From Streptomyces sp. RKAG293 (lineage in GTDB: Bacteria > Actinomycetota > Actinomycetes > Streptomycetales > Streptomycetaceae), in assembly GCF_023701745.1 (NCBI RefSeq), contig NZ_JAJOZB010000001.1:6361501-6425500 (forward strand): a DNA stretch of 64,000 nucleotides. The letters run 5' to 3'. The number at the start of each line of letters is the position of its first letter. The stretch's first letter is position 1. Under the pieces are notes generated by a model. It saw only the letters and a list, made by a program, of their open reading frames with translations, was not told where the DNA came from and ran no database searches. A program made the translations under genes and the position numbers. Of the stretch, positions 41,764 through 49,757 are shown piece by piece.

Positions 41764-42481
41764 TTCCAGCTCCGGCCGCCGGCTCGGGAACGCCGAACAC
41801 CGGCAGCAGCCGGGACCGGCCGCCGTGCTTCATCCAGTCGGGCAGCAGGGTCAGCGGGTCGAGGTAGACGTCCCCGCGCAGCAGCCCCCAGTGCAGACAG
41901 CCCGCGGGGCAGTGCCACGGCCCGCGCTCCAGCACCCCCACCACCTGGCCCGCGGCCACCTCGTCACCCACCGCGACCTGGGCCCGTACCGGCTCATAGG
42001 TAGTGCGCAGCCCGTCCGGCAGCAGGACCGAGACCACATCCACGCCGGCGACCCGGCCGGCGAACGACACCCTCCCCGGCGCGGCCGACCGCACCGGAGT
42101 GCCCGGTCCGGCCCGGAGATCCACTCCTCGGTGCCCGCGGCCCCACGGAGTCGCGGGTGGCTCAAAACCACGCTCCACCACCGGCCGCCCACCCAACGTC
42201 CCACCCGTCGTCCCACCCCCACCCGTCGTCCCACCCCCACCCCCAGCCCCAGCCCCACCTCCCGCCCCACCCGCGCCGCCGCCGACCGGCCAGCTCCGGG
42301 GGCCAGGGGAAGGCACCCCGAGGGAAGGCACTCCGGGTGAAGGCACCCCGGACGACGCGTTCGAAGGCACCCCCGCGGGCCCGCCGTAGCCCGCGACCGG
42401 CAGCGGTACGGCGAAGGCCAGCGCGGCGAGGAGCGAGAACCACAGGGGCAGGGCGAGGGGAAGAACCGGGGAAGCGACCAT
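41414..42481 (-). CDS. Secreted M23/LytM-like protein with degenerate second metal motif
   Basis: A hydrophobic start (PLALPLWFSLLAALAFAVPL) is a signal peptide. It is followed by a Gly/Pro/Thr-rich linker with short repeats and a LytM domain from about 100 to 215: TPWGRGHRGVDLRAGPGTPV gives the HxxxD ligands, and CPAGCLHWGLLRGDVYLDPL is the place of the HxH ligand pair. The first His of HxH is Cys here (CLH), so catalysis is doubtful and a regulatory role is possible. The recognisable domain ends near 41760. From there the open frame continues 350 bases as antisense to tetR, encoding an Arg/Pro-rich tail that is unlikely to be functional. The real stop may have been lost. Confidence 0.65.
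   Translation of the reverse strand: MVASPVLPLALPLWFSLLAALAFAVPLPVAGYGGPAGVPSNASSGVPSPGVPSLGVPSPGPRSWPVGGGAGGAGGGAGAGGGGGTTGGGGTTGGTLGGRPVVERGFEPPATPWGRGHRGVDLRAGPGTPVRSAAPGRVSFAGRVAGVDVVSVLLPDGLRTTYEPVRAQVAVGDEVAAGQVVGVLERGPWHCPAGCLHWGLLRGDVYLDPLTLLPDWMKHGGRSRLLPVFGVPEPAAGAGTTAVRRAQPGPNPIPGPGPRWWPGSALRAGPWPPRRRRSAPGPRRHPARSGAPRRPRRPAAAWPSAAAPRARGRPAPRPPWRPDHRAPRGSSRGPRRPARPPRSPPRPGAAGRRPG
42203..42238. repeat. Two tandem copies of an 18-bp unit in the linker of the M23-like gene
   Basis: ACCCGTCGTCCCACCCCC occurs at 42203–42220 and again at 42221–42238, coding Gly/Thr repeats on the minus strand. The adjacent 42308–42370 contains four copies of GAAGGCAC, coding Gly-Val-Pro-Ser repeats. These low-complexity stretches could expand or contract. 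Confidence 0.85.
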
Positions 42482-42531
42482 GCTCCGACGGTCCCGTATT
42501 CCGGCCCCGCAAGACGATCATGAATGCGGCC

Positions 42532-42540
42532 TGTGGATAA
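42532..42540 (-). promoter_or_regulatory. Perfect DnaA-box-like 9-mer upstream of rpsB
   Basis: TGTGGATAA is the reverse complement of TTATCCACA, the consensus DnaA box. A second perfect copy lies at 36799–36807 on the plus strand. They are single boxes, not a cluster, so they do not mark an origin. Confidence 0.45.
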
Positions 42541-42754
42541 CCCGGTGGCCGAAGAAGCTGTCGTTCCGCACTCCGCCGGTCACGTACACTTTCTCTGGCG
42601 ATCCGGGTCACCGGGTCGACTTCGCACGCCCCGCCACCGACTTCCTCGTGAAGGGTGGCCGCGCCCCTCGGTCCCTCGTGGCACGGCGCGTCGGGGCGTC
42701 AGGCGCGACGGCCGTCCGGCCGCCGCGATAACCGAGTCCTCAAGGAGCGCGGCC

Positions 42755-43699
<945 letters not shown>

Positions 43700-43724
43700 G
43701 GCTCCGCCTTCCAGTACGTGTGAC

Positions 43725-43752
43725 GACGGCGGGGGCTCCGGCCCCCGCCGTC
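43725..43752 (+). terminator. 12-bp stem-loop between rpsB and tsf
   Basis: GACGGCGGGGGC (43725–43736) and its exact reverse complement (43741–43752) close a 4-base loop. It lies 26 bases after rpsB and 45 bases before tsf. It may reduce readthrough so that more S2 than EF-Ts mRNA is made. Confidence 0.75.
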
Positions 43753-43797
43753 CAGCCGTAGATCAACCGACTCTCATCGGGAAGAGACGCAACGACC

Positions 43798-44634
43798 ATG
43801 GCGAACTACACCGCCGCTGACGTCAAGAAGCTCCGCGAGCTGACCGCCGCCGGCATGATGGACTGCAAGAACGCTCTCGTAGAGGCCGAAGGCGACCTGG
43901 ACAAGGCCGTCGAGATCCTCCGTGTCAAGGGCCAGAAGGGCGTCACCAAGCGCGAAGGCCGTTCGGCCTCCAACGGTGCCGTCGTCTCCCTGATCGCCGA
44001 GGGCGCTTCCGAGGGCGTACTCCTCGAGCTCAACTGCGAGACCGACTTCGTCGCGAAGGGTGACAAGTTCGTCACCGTCGCCGACGCGCTGGCCGCGCAC
44101 GTCGCCGCCAGCAAGCCCGCCGACGTCGAGGCGCTGCTCGCCTCCGAGATCAAGGACGGCCAGACCGTCCAGGCGTTCGTCGACGAGGCCAACGCCACCC
44201 TCGGCGAGAAGATCGTGCTGAGCCGCTTCGCGCAGTTCACCGACGGCTACGTCGCCTCCTACCTGCACCGCACCAGCCCGGACCTGCCCCCGCAGGTCGG
44301 CGTGCTGGTCGAGCTGGACAAGGAGAACGCCGAGGTCGCGAAGGACGTCGCGCAGCACATCGCCGCGTTCTCGCCGCTCTTCCTGTCCCGCGAGGACATC
44401 CCCGCCGAGGTGCTCGAGAACGAGCGCCGCGTGGCCGAGGCCACCGCGCGCGAGGAGGGCAAGCCGGAGGCCGCGCTCGCCCGTATCGTCGAGGGCCGTG
44501 TGACGGGCTACGTCAAGGAGAACTCCGTTCTCGAGCAGTCCTTCGCGAAGGACAGCAAGAAGACCGTCCAGAAGGTTCTGGACGAGGCCGGTGTCACGCT
44601 GAAGCGTTTCGCGCGCTTCCGCGTCGGTGTCTGA
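43798..44634 (+). CDS. tsf: Elongation factor Ts
   Basis: A 278-residue nucleotide-exchange factor for EF-Tu. The N-terminal UBA-like domain is ADVKKLRELTAAGMMDCKNA followed by LVEAEGDLDKAVEILRVKGQ. The core includes LLELNCETDFVAKGDKFVTV and the later YVASYLHRTSPDLPPQVGVL. It ends VLDEAGVTLKRFARFRVGV. The ATG has GGGAAGAG upstream and follows a stem-loop. No anomalies are seen. Confidence 0.98.
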   Translation: MANYTAADVKKLRELTAAGMMDCKNALVEAEGDLDKAVEILRVKGQKGVTKREGRSASNGAVVSLIAEGASEGVLLELNCETDFVAKGDKFVTVADALAAHVAASKPADVEALLASEIKDGQTVQAFVDEANATLGEKIVLSRFAQFTDGYVASYLHRTSPDLPPQVGVLVELDKENAEVAKDVAQHIAAFSPLFLSREDIPAEVLENERRVAEATAREEGKPEAALARIVEGRVTGYVKENSVLEQSFAKDSKKTVQKVLDEAGVTLKRFARFRVGV

Positions 44635-44714
44635 GCCAGCCAGCGAATGACCGACGACCCCGCTAGGGTCGGACGCGGTCGGCCGCCCGCCGGCCGACCG
44701 CAGTAGTGACGAGG

Positions 44715-44761
44715 AGGCCATTGCCGTAGAGGGAACCCACGTGGACCCACGGCAATGGCCT
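44715..44761 (+). terminator. 13-bp stem-loop between tsf and pyrH
   Basis: AGGCCATTGCCGT (44715–44727) and its exact reverse complement (44749–44761) flank a 21-base loop, followed by TCTTCG. It separates tsf from pyrH (start 44789). Confidence 0.8.
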
Positions 44762-44788
44762 TCTTCGTACGCGCATGAGGAGATCTCC

Positions 44789-45586
44789 ATGGATGAGGGC
44801 GCCGACAAGGCCGCCGACAAGGCCAGCGACTCCGGAACCGGCACCACGTCCGGCACCGGGGTTCCGCGGAGCCGGTACCTGCTGAAGCTGTCCGGCGAGG
44901 CCTTCGCCGGAGGCGGCGGACTGGGCGTCGACCCGGACGTCGTCCACGCGATCGCCCGCGAGATCGCAGCCGTCGTCCAAGAGGGCTACGAGATCGCCAT
45001 CGTCATCGGCGGCGGCAACTTCTTCCGTGGCGCGGAGCTCCAGCAGCGCGGCATGGACCGGGCCCGCTCGGACTACATGGGCATGCTCGGCACCGTCATG
45101 AACTGCCTCGCCCTCCAGGACTTCCTGGAGAAGGAAGGCATCGAGACCCGCGTGCAGACCGCCATCACGATGGGCCAGGTCGCCGAGCCGTACATCCCGC
45201 TGCGCGCGGTGCGGCACCTGGAGAAGGGCCGCGTCGTCATCTTCGGCGCCGGTATGGGCATGCCGTACTTCTCCACCGACACCACCGCCGCCCAGCGCGC
45301 CCTGGAGATCGACGCCCAGGCGCTGCTCATGGGCAAGAACGGGGTCGACGGGGTCTACGACTCCGACCCCAAGCACAACCCGGACGCGGTCAAGTACGAC
45401 GCCTTGGAGTACAGCGAGGTCATCTCGCGGGACCTCAAGGTCGCCGACGCCACCGCGATCACCCTGTGCCGTGACAACAAGCTGCCGATCCTCGTCTTCG
45501 AGCTGCTCGCCGAGGGAAACATCTCGCGAGCCGTAAAGGGTGAGAAGATCGGCACGCTCGTCAACGACCAGGGCACGCGGGGCTAA
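44789..45586 (+). CDS. pyrH: Uridylate kinase (UMP kinase)
   Basis: A 265-residue hexameric UMP kinase for pyrimidine nucleotide synthesis. After an acidic 25-residue N-terminal extension it has RYLLKLSGEAFAGGGGLGVD, IAIVIGGGNFFRGAELQQRG, MGMLGTVMNCLALQDFLEKE, VVIFGAGMGMPYFSTDTTAA and LMGKNGVDGVYDSDPKHNPD. The ATG at 44789 has GAGGAG 6 bases upstream. An in-frame ATG 48 bases earlier would begin inside the terminator stem and is rejected. Confidence 0.97.
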   Translation: MDEGADKAADKASDSGTGTTSGTGVPRSRYLLKLSGEAFAGGGGLGVDPDVVHAIAREIAAVVQEGYEIAIVIGGGNFFRGAELQQRGMDRARSDYMGMLGTVMNCLALQDFLEKEGIETRVQTAITMGQVAEPYIPLRAVRHLEKGRVVIFGAGMGMPYFSTDTTAAQRALEIDAQALLMGKNGVDGVYDSDPKHNPDAVKYDALEYSEVISRDLKVADATAITLCRDNKLPILVFELLAEGNISRAVKGEKIGTLVNDQGTRG

Positions 45587-45688
45587 CCGCCCGCACCCGG
45601 GGATGGACAACAGGCTGCCGGTCGGACACCGTGCAGGAAAGACGCGCGCAGGGGCCAGGCTCTGCCTTCTGAAAACCAGGAGCACATG

Positions 45689-46246
45689 GTGATTGAAGAG
45701 ACCCTCCTCGAGGCCGAGGAGAAGATGGAGAAGGCCGTCATCGTCGCGAAGGACGACTTCGCCGCGATCCGCACCGGCCGTGCGCACCCCGCGATGTTCA
45801 ACAAGATCGTGGCCGAGTACTACGGCGCCATCACGCCGATCAACCAGCTCGCCTCCTTCTCGGTGCCGGAGCCCCGGATGGCCGTGGTCTCCCCGTTCGA
45901 CGTCAGCGCGCTGCGCAACATCGAAGAGGCGATCCGCAACTCGGACCTCGGCGTCAACCCGAGCAACGACGGCCGCATCATCCGGGTGGTGTTCCCGCAG
46001 CTGACCGAGGAGCGCCGCAAGGACTACATCAAGGTCGCCCGCAGCAAGTCGGAGGACGCGAAGATCTCGATCCGCGCGATCCGCCGCAAGGCCAAGGAGA
46101 CCCTGGACAAGCTGGTCAAGGACGGCGAGTCCGGTGAGGACGACGTGCGTCGCGCCGAGAAGGAGCTCGACGACACGACGAGCAAGTACACGGCCCAGAT
46201 CGACGAGCTGCTCAAGCACAAGGAAGCCGAGCTGCTCGAGGTCTGA
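45689..46246 (+). CDS. frr: Ribosome recycling factor
   Basis: A 185-residue factor that, with EF-G, releases ribosomes from mRNA after termination. It begins MIEETLLEAEEKMEKAVIVA and contains FAAIRTGRAHPAMFNKIVAE, GVNPSNDGRIIRVVFPQLTE, RRKDYIKVARSKSEDAKISI and ends LLKHKEAELLEV. The GTG at 45689 gives exactly the usual 185 residues and has AGGAG 6 bases upstream. The ATG three bases before it would leave only 3 bases of spacing and is less likely. Confidence 0.96.
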   Translation: MIEETLLEAEEKMEKAVIVAKDDFAAIRTGRAHPAMFNKIVAEYYGAITPINQLASFSVPEPRMAVVSPFDVSALRNIEEAIRNSDLGVNPSNDGRIIRVVFPQLTEERRKDYIKVARSKSEDAKISIRAIRRKAKETLDKLVKDGESGEDDVRRAEKELDDTTSKYTAQIDELLKHKEAELLEV

Positions 46247-46285
46247 CGGACCGCTGCCACACGGCGGTACGACCGTTCGTTCTCC

Positions 46286-46310
46286 CGGGGGGTGACCCCC
46301 GCACCCCCCG
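46286..46310 (+). terminator. Possible stem-loop between frr and cdsA
   Basis: CGGGGGGTG (46286–46294) pairs with CACCCCCCG (46302–46310), a 9-bp stem with a 7-base loop. It lies 39 bases after frr. Confidence 0.45.
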
Positions 46311-46364
46311 CCAGAACACCAGGCCGGACGCCTGGTCCGGAACAACAACGCGAGGCGAAACTCA

Positions 46365-47345
46365 GTGAACGACTCCTCCTGGAGTGCCACGCCGCGCTCC
46401 GGCCACTGGGAAACGCCGGCGGGGGGACCGGGCGACGGCTCGGCGGGTTTCGCGCAGGATGCGCTCGACGCAGCGCAGACTCGTCGTATGCCGCCTGAGC
46501 CGTCACCGGAACCCGTCCCGCCCGTGAAGAAGTCCGCAGGTCGCAACCTGCGGGCCGCGATAGGGGTCGGCGTCGGCATGGGCGCGGTCATCGTCGCCTC
46601 GCTGTTCATCGTCAAGGCCGCCTTCGTCGGTGTGGTGGCGCTCGCCGTCGTCGTCGGCCTGTGGGAGCTCACCTCCCGGCTCGCGGAGAAGAAGTCCATC
46701 CGCATCCCGCTCGTACCGCTCGCGGTCGGCGGGGTCGCCATGGTCGTCGCGGGCTACGCGCGCGGCGCCGAGGGCGCCTGGATCGCCATGGCCCTCACCT
46801 CGCTCGCCATCCTCGTCTGGCGGATGACCGAGCCGCCGGAGAACTACCTGCGGGACGTCACCGCCGGCATCTTCGCCGCCTTCTACGTGCCCTTCCTCGC
46901 CACCTTCGTGTCGATGATGCTCGCCGCGGACGACGGCCCCTGGCGGGTCCTCGTCTTCCTGTTGCTCACCGTGATCAGCGACACAGGCGCCTACGCCGTC
47001 GGCTGGCGCTTCGGCCGCCGCCTCCTCGCCCCGCGCATCAGCCCCGGCAAGACCCGCGCCGGCCTCTTCGGCGCCATCGCCTTCGCCATGACGGCCGGCG
47101 CCCTGTCGATGCAGTACCTGATCGACGACGGCAAATGGTGGCAGGGCCTGATCCTGGGCCTGGTCGCGGCGGTCAGCGCCACCCTCGGCGACCTCGGCGA
47201 ATCCATGATCAAGCGCGACCTCGGCATCAAGGACATGGGCACCCTCCTCCCCGGTCACGGCGGCATCATGGACCGCCTCGACTCCCTCCTCCCCACCGCC
47301 CCGGTGGTCTGGCTGCTCCTGGTCGTCTTCGTCGGGACCGGCTGA
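46365..47345 (+). CDS. cdsA: Phosphatidate cytidylyltransferase (CDP-diglyceride synthase)
   Basis: A 326-residue membrane enzyme that makes CDP-diacylglycerol from phosphatidic acid and CTP. A hydrophilic N-terminal stretch of about 55 residues precedes eight or so hydrophobic helices. The family signature is SMIKRDLGIKDMGTLLPGHG followed by GIMDRLDSL near 280–305, with K, D, GHGG and DRxD intact. VISDTGAYAVGWRFGRRLLA is another conserved segment. The start is GTG with GAGGCGAA upstream. rlmN follows 30 bases later. Confidence 0.95.
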   Translation: MNDSSWSATPRSGHWETPAGGPGDGSAGFAQDALDAAQTRRMPPEPSPEPVPPVKKSAGRNLRAAIGVGVGMGAVIVASLFIVKAAFVGVVALAVVVGLWELTSRLAEKKSIRIPLVPLAVGGVAMVVAGYARGAEGAWIAMALTSLAILVWRMTEPPENYLRDVTAGIFAAFYVPFLATFVSMMLAADDGPWRVLVFLLLTVISDTGAYAVGWRFGRRLLAPRISPGKTRAGLFGAIAFAMTAGALSMQYLIDDGKWWQGLILGLVAAVSATLGDLGESMIKRDLGIKDMGTLLPGHGGIMDRLDSLLPTAPVVWLLLVVFVGTG

Positions 47346-47375
47346 CCTCCGCGCGTCTGCGACACTGGTAGCACC

Positions 47376-48482
47376 ATGCCTGTACCCGGAGAACTCACCT
47401 TTGCCGTGCCGCGTGGGGCCAAGAAGCCCCCGCGGCACCTCGCCGACCTGACCCCTGCCGAGCGACGGGAGGCGGTTGTCGAGCTGGGCGAGAAGCCGTT
47501 CCGTGCCAAGCAGCTGTCGCAGCACTACTTCGCGCGGTACGACGACGACCGGGCCGCCTGGACGGATATTCCGGCGGCGTCGCGCGACAAGCTCGCGGAC
47601 GGGTTGCTGCCCGAGATGATGTCGGTCGTGCGGCACATCAGCTGTGACGACGACACGACGCGCAAGACGCTGTGGCGGCTGTTCGACGGGACGCTCGTCG
47701 AGTCGGTGCTGATGCGGTACCCGGACCGGGTCACCATGTGCATCAGTTCGCAGGCCGGGTGCGGGATGAACTGCCCGTTCTGTGCGACGGGGCAGGCGGG
47801 TCTCGACCGTAATCTGTCGACCGCCGAGATCGTGCACCAGATCGTGGCCGGGATGAAGTCGCTGCGGGACGGCGAGATCCCCGGTGGGCCGGCCCGGCTG
47901 AGCAACATCGTGTTCATGGGCATGGGCGAGCCGCTGGCCAACTACAACCGTGTCATCGGCTCGATCCGCCGGCTGACGGACCCGGAGCCGGACGGGCTCG
48001 GACTGTCGCAGCGCGGGATCACCGTGTCGACGGTCGGGCTGGTGCCGGCGATGCTGCGGTTCGCCGACGAGGGCTTCAAGTGCCGGCTCGCGGTGTCGCT
48101 GCACGCCCCGGACGACGAGCTGCGCGACACCCTGGTGCCGGTCAACACCCGCTGGAAGGTGCGCGAGGTGCTGGACGCCGCGTGGCACTACGCGGAGGTG
48201 TCCGGCCGCCGGATCTCCATCGAGTACGCGCTGATCAAGGACATCAACGACCAGGCGTGGCGGGCGGACCTGCTCGGGCGGCTGCTCAAGGGCAAGCGCG
48301 TGCATGTGAACCTCATCCCGCTCAACCCCACCCCGGGGTCCAAGTGGACGGCCTCGCGGCCGGAGGACGAGCGGGCGTTCGTGCGGATGCTGGAGTCGCA
48401 CGGGGTGCCGGTGACCGTCCGTGACACGCGTGGCAGTGAGATCGACGGAGCGTGCGGGCAGCTGGCGGCCTCCGAAGGCTGA
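47376..48482 (+). CDS. rlmN: 23S rRNA/tRNA adenine-2-methyltransferase RlmN
   Basis: A 368-residue radical-SAM enzyme that methylates C2 of A2503 in 23S rRNA and A37 in tRNAs. The iron–sulfur motif CGMNCPFC lies at about 128–135, in TMCISSQAGCGMNCPFCATG. The C-terminal active-site Cys is in GSEIDGACGQLAA (about 359). Other segments are IVFMGMGEPLANYNRVIGSI, GITVSTVGLVPAMLRFADEG and RLAVSLHAPDDELRDTLVPV. Length is normal. It follows cdsA closely, a common actinobacterial arrangement. Confidence 0.96.
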   Translation: MPVPGELTFAVPRGAKKPPRHLADLTPAERREAVVELGEKPFRAKQLSQHYFARYDDDRAAWTDIPAASRDKLADGLLPEMMSVVRHISCDDDTTRKTLWRLFDGTLVESVLMRYPDRVTMCISSQAGCGMNCPFCATGQAGLDRNLSTAEIVHQIVAGMKSLRDGEIPGGPARLSNIVFMGMGEPLANYNRVIGSIRRLTDPEPDGLGLSQRGITVSTVGLVPAMLRFADEGFKCRLAVSLHAPDDELRDTLVPVNTRWKVREVLDAAWHYAEVSGRRISIEYALIKDINDQAWRADLLGRLLKGKRVHVNLIPLNPTPGSKWTASRPEDERAFVRMLESHGVPVTVRDTRGSEIDGACGQLAASEG

Positions 48483-48511
48483 GACGCCTGCCGGGCGTCA
48501 GCGGGCCCGCT
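48483..48511 (+). terminator. Possible terminator after rlmN
   Basis: GACGCC and GGCGTC (48483–48488 and 48494–48499) form a short hairpin, followed by the palindrome AGCGGGCCCGCT (48500–48511). It lies directly after the rlmN stop and before the riboswitch leader. Confidence 0.4.
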
Positions 48512-48550
48512 GCTATCGTGGCGCTCGTAGATTCGTACAAATGAACATTT

Positions 48551-48651
48551 CCGACAGGGGAGCGCACCAGCGCTGAGAGTGCGGCCACCGGCGAAGCCGG
48601 TGCGGCCGCAGACCCTCGGACCTGATCCGGGTAATGCCGGCGTAGGGAGTC
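48551..48651 (+). promoter_or_regulatory. TPP riboswitch (THI element) controlling thiBPQ
   Basis: The conserved TPP aptamer blocks are all present in order: GGGGAGC (48557–48563), CGCTGAGAGT (48571–48580), a GCCACCGGC-GAA-GCCGGTG variable stem, GACCCTCGGACCTGATCC (48611–48628), GGGTAATGCCGGCGTAGGGAG (48629–48649). CTGAGA binds the pyrimidine and ACCTGATC holds the pyrophosphate side. GGGAG (48645–48649), the ribosome-binding site of thiB, lies within the closing stem, so TPP binding should hide it and block translation. The thiB ATG is at 48660. Confidence 0.95.
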
Positions 48652-48659
48652 AACCGCTC

Positions 48660-49757
48660 ATGAACACCAACCTTCGGCGCGCCGCGACAGCGGTCGTGGC
48701 CACCGCCCTCGGCGCCACGGCGCTGGCCGCCTGTGGCGGCTCCGGCGACAAGGCCGACGGCTCGAAGACGGCGACGCCGTCGAAGACCGTCACCCTCGTC
48801 AGCCATGACTCCTTCGCCGCCTCGCCCGCGGTGCTGAAGGAGTTCACCAAGGAGACCGGCTACACCGTCAAGGTGCTGGCCGGCGGTGACGCGGGCGCGG
48901 CCGTGAACCAGGCGATCCTGTCGAAGGGGCACCCGCAGGGCGATGTCTTCTTCGGTGTCGACAACACGCTGCTGTCGAGGGCCCTCGACAACGACCTGTT
49001 CACGCCGTACGAGGCCAAGGGCCTGGACCAGGTCCCGGCGGCGCTGCAGCTCGACAAGGACAAGCACCGGGTCACCCCGATCGACTCCGGCGACGTCTGC
49101 GTCAACTACGACCGCAAGTACTTCGACGCGCACAAACTGGCCGTTCCGGCGACCTTCGACGACCTGATCAAGCCGGAGTACAAGAACCTGCTGGTCACCG
49201 AGAACTCCGCGACGTCCTCGCCGGGGCTGGCCTTCCAGCTCGGCACGATCGCGAAGTACGGCGCCGACGGCTGGCAGGACTACTGGAAGAAGCTCAAGGC
49301 CAACGGCGTCGAGGTCGTCGACGGCTGGGAGCAGGCGTACAACGACCGCTTCTCCGGCTCGGCCGGCGGCAAGGGCAAGGGCGACAAGCCGCTCGTCGTC
49401 TCGTACGCCTCCAGCCCGCCCGCCGAGGTGCTGGGCGTCAAGCCGCAGCCGGCGCAGGGGCCGACCGGCGTCGCGACCGGTACGTGCTTCCGGCAGATCG
49501 AGTTCGCCGGGCTGCTCAAGGGCGGCAAGAACGACGCGGGCGGCAAGGCGCTGCTGGACTTCCTGCTGAGCAAGACGTTCCAGCAGGACATGCCGCTGCA
49601 GATGTTCGTGAACCCGGCCCGCCAGGACGCGGCGCTGCCCGCCGAGTTCACCAAGTACGGCGTGAAGATCGACACCCCGCCGACCGTGGCACCCGACGAG
49701 ATCGCCAAGAACCGTGACCAGTGGGTCAAGACATGGTCCTCGCTCGTCCTGAAGTAG
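48660..49757 (+). CDS. thiB: Thiamine ABC transporter, substrate-binding lipoprotein
   Basis: A 365-residue extracellular binding protein. Lipoprotein signal: a basic start, then AVVATALGATALAAC with the lipidated Cys25. The mature part has TVTLVSHDSFAASPAVLKEF, PQGDVFFGVDNTLLSRALDN, RVTPIDSGDVCVNYDRKYFD and QMFVNPARQDAALPAEFTKY, matching ThiB-type thiamine/TPP-binding proteins. The TPP riboswitch directly upstream supports the substrate. The ATG at 48660 lies 10 bases after GGGAG of the riboswitch stem. It overlaps the start of the permease gene. Confidence 0.93.
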   Translation: MNTNLRRAATAVVATALGATALAACGGSGDKADGSKTATPSKTVTLVSHDSFAASPAVLKEFTKETGYTVKVLAGGDAGAAVNQAILSKGHPQGDVFFGVDNTLLSRALDNDLFTPYEAKGLDQVPAALQLDKDKHRVTPIDSGDVCVNYDRKYFDAHKLAVPATFDDLIKPEYKNLLVTENSATSSPGLAFQLGTIAKYGADGWQDYWKKLKANGVEVVDGWEQAYNDRFSGSAGGKGKGDKPLVVSYASSPPAEVLGVKPQPAQGPTGVATGTCFRQIEFAGLLKGGKNDAGGKALLDFLLSKTFQQDMPLQMFVNPARQDAALPAEFTKYGVKIDTPPTVAPDEIAKNRDQWVKTWSSLVLK

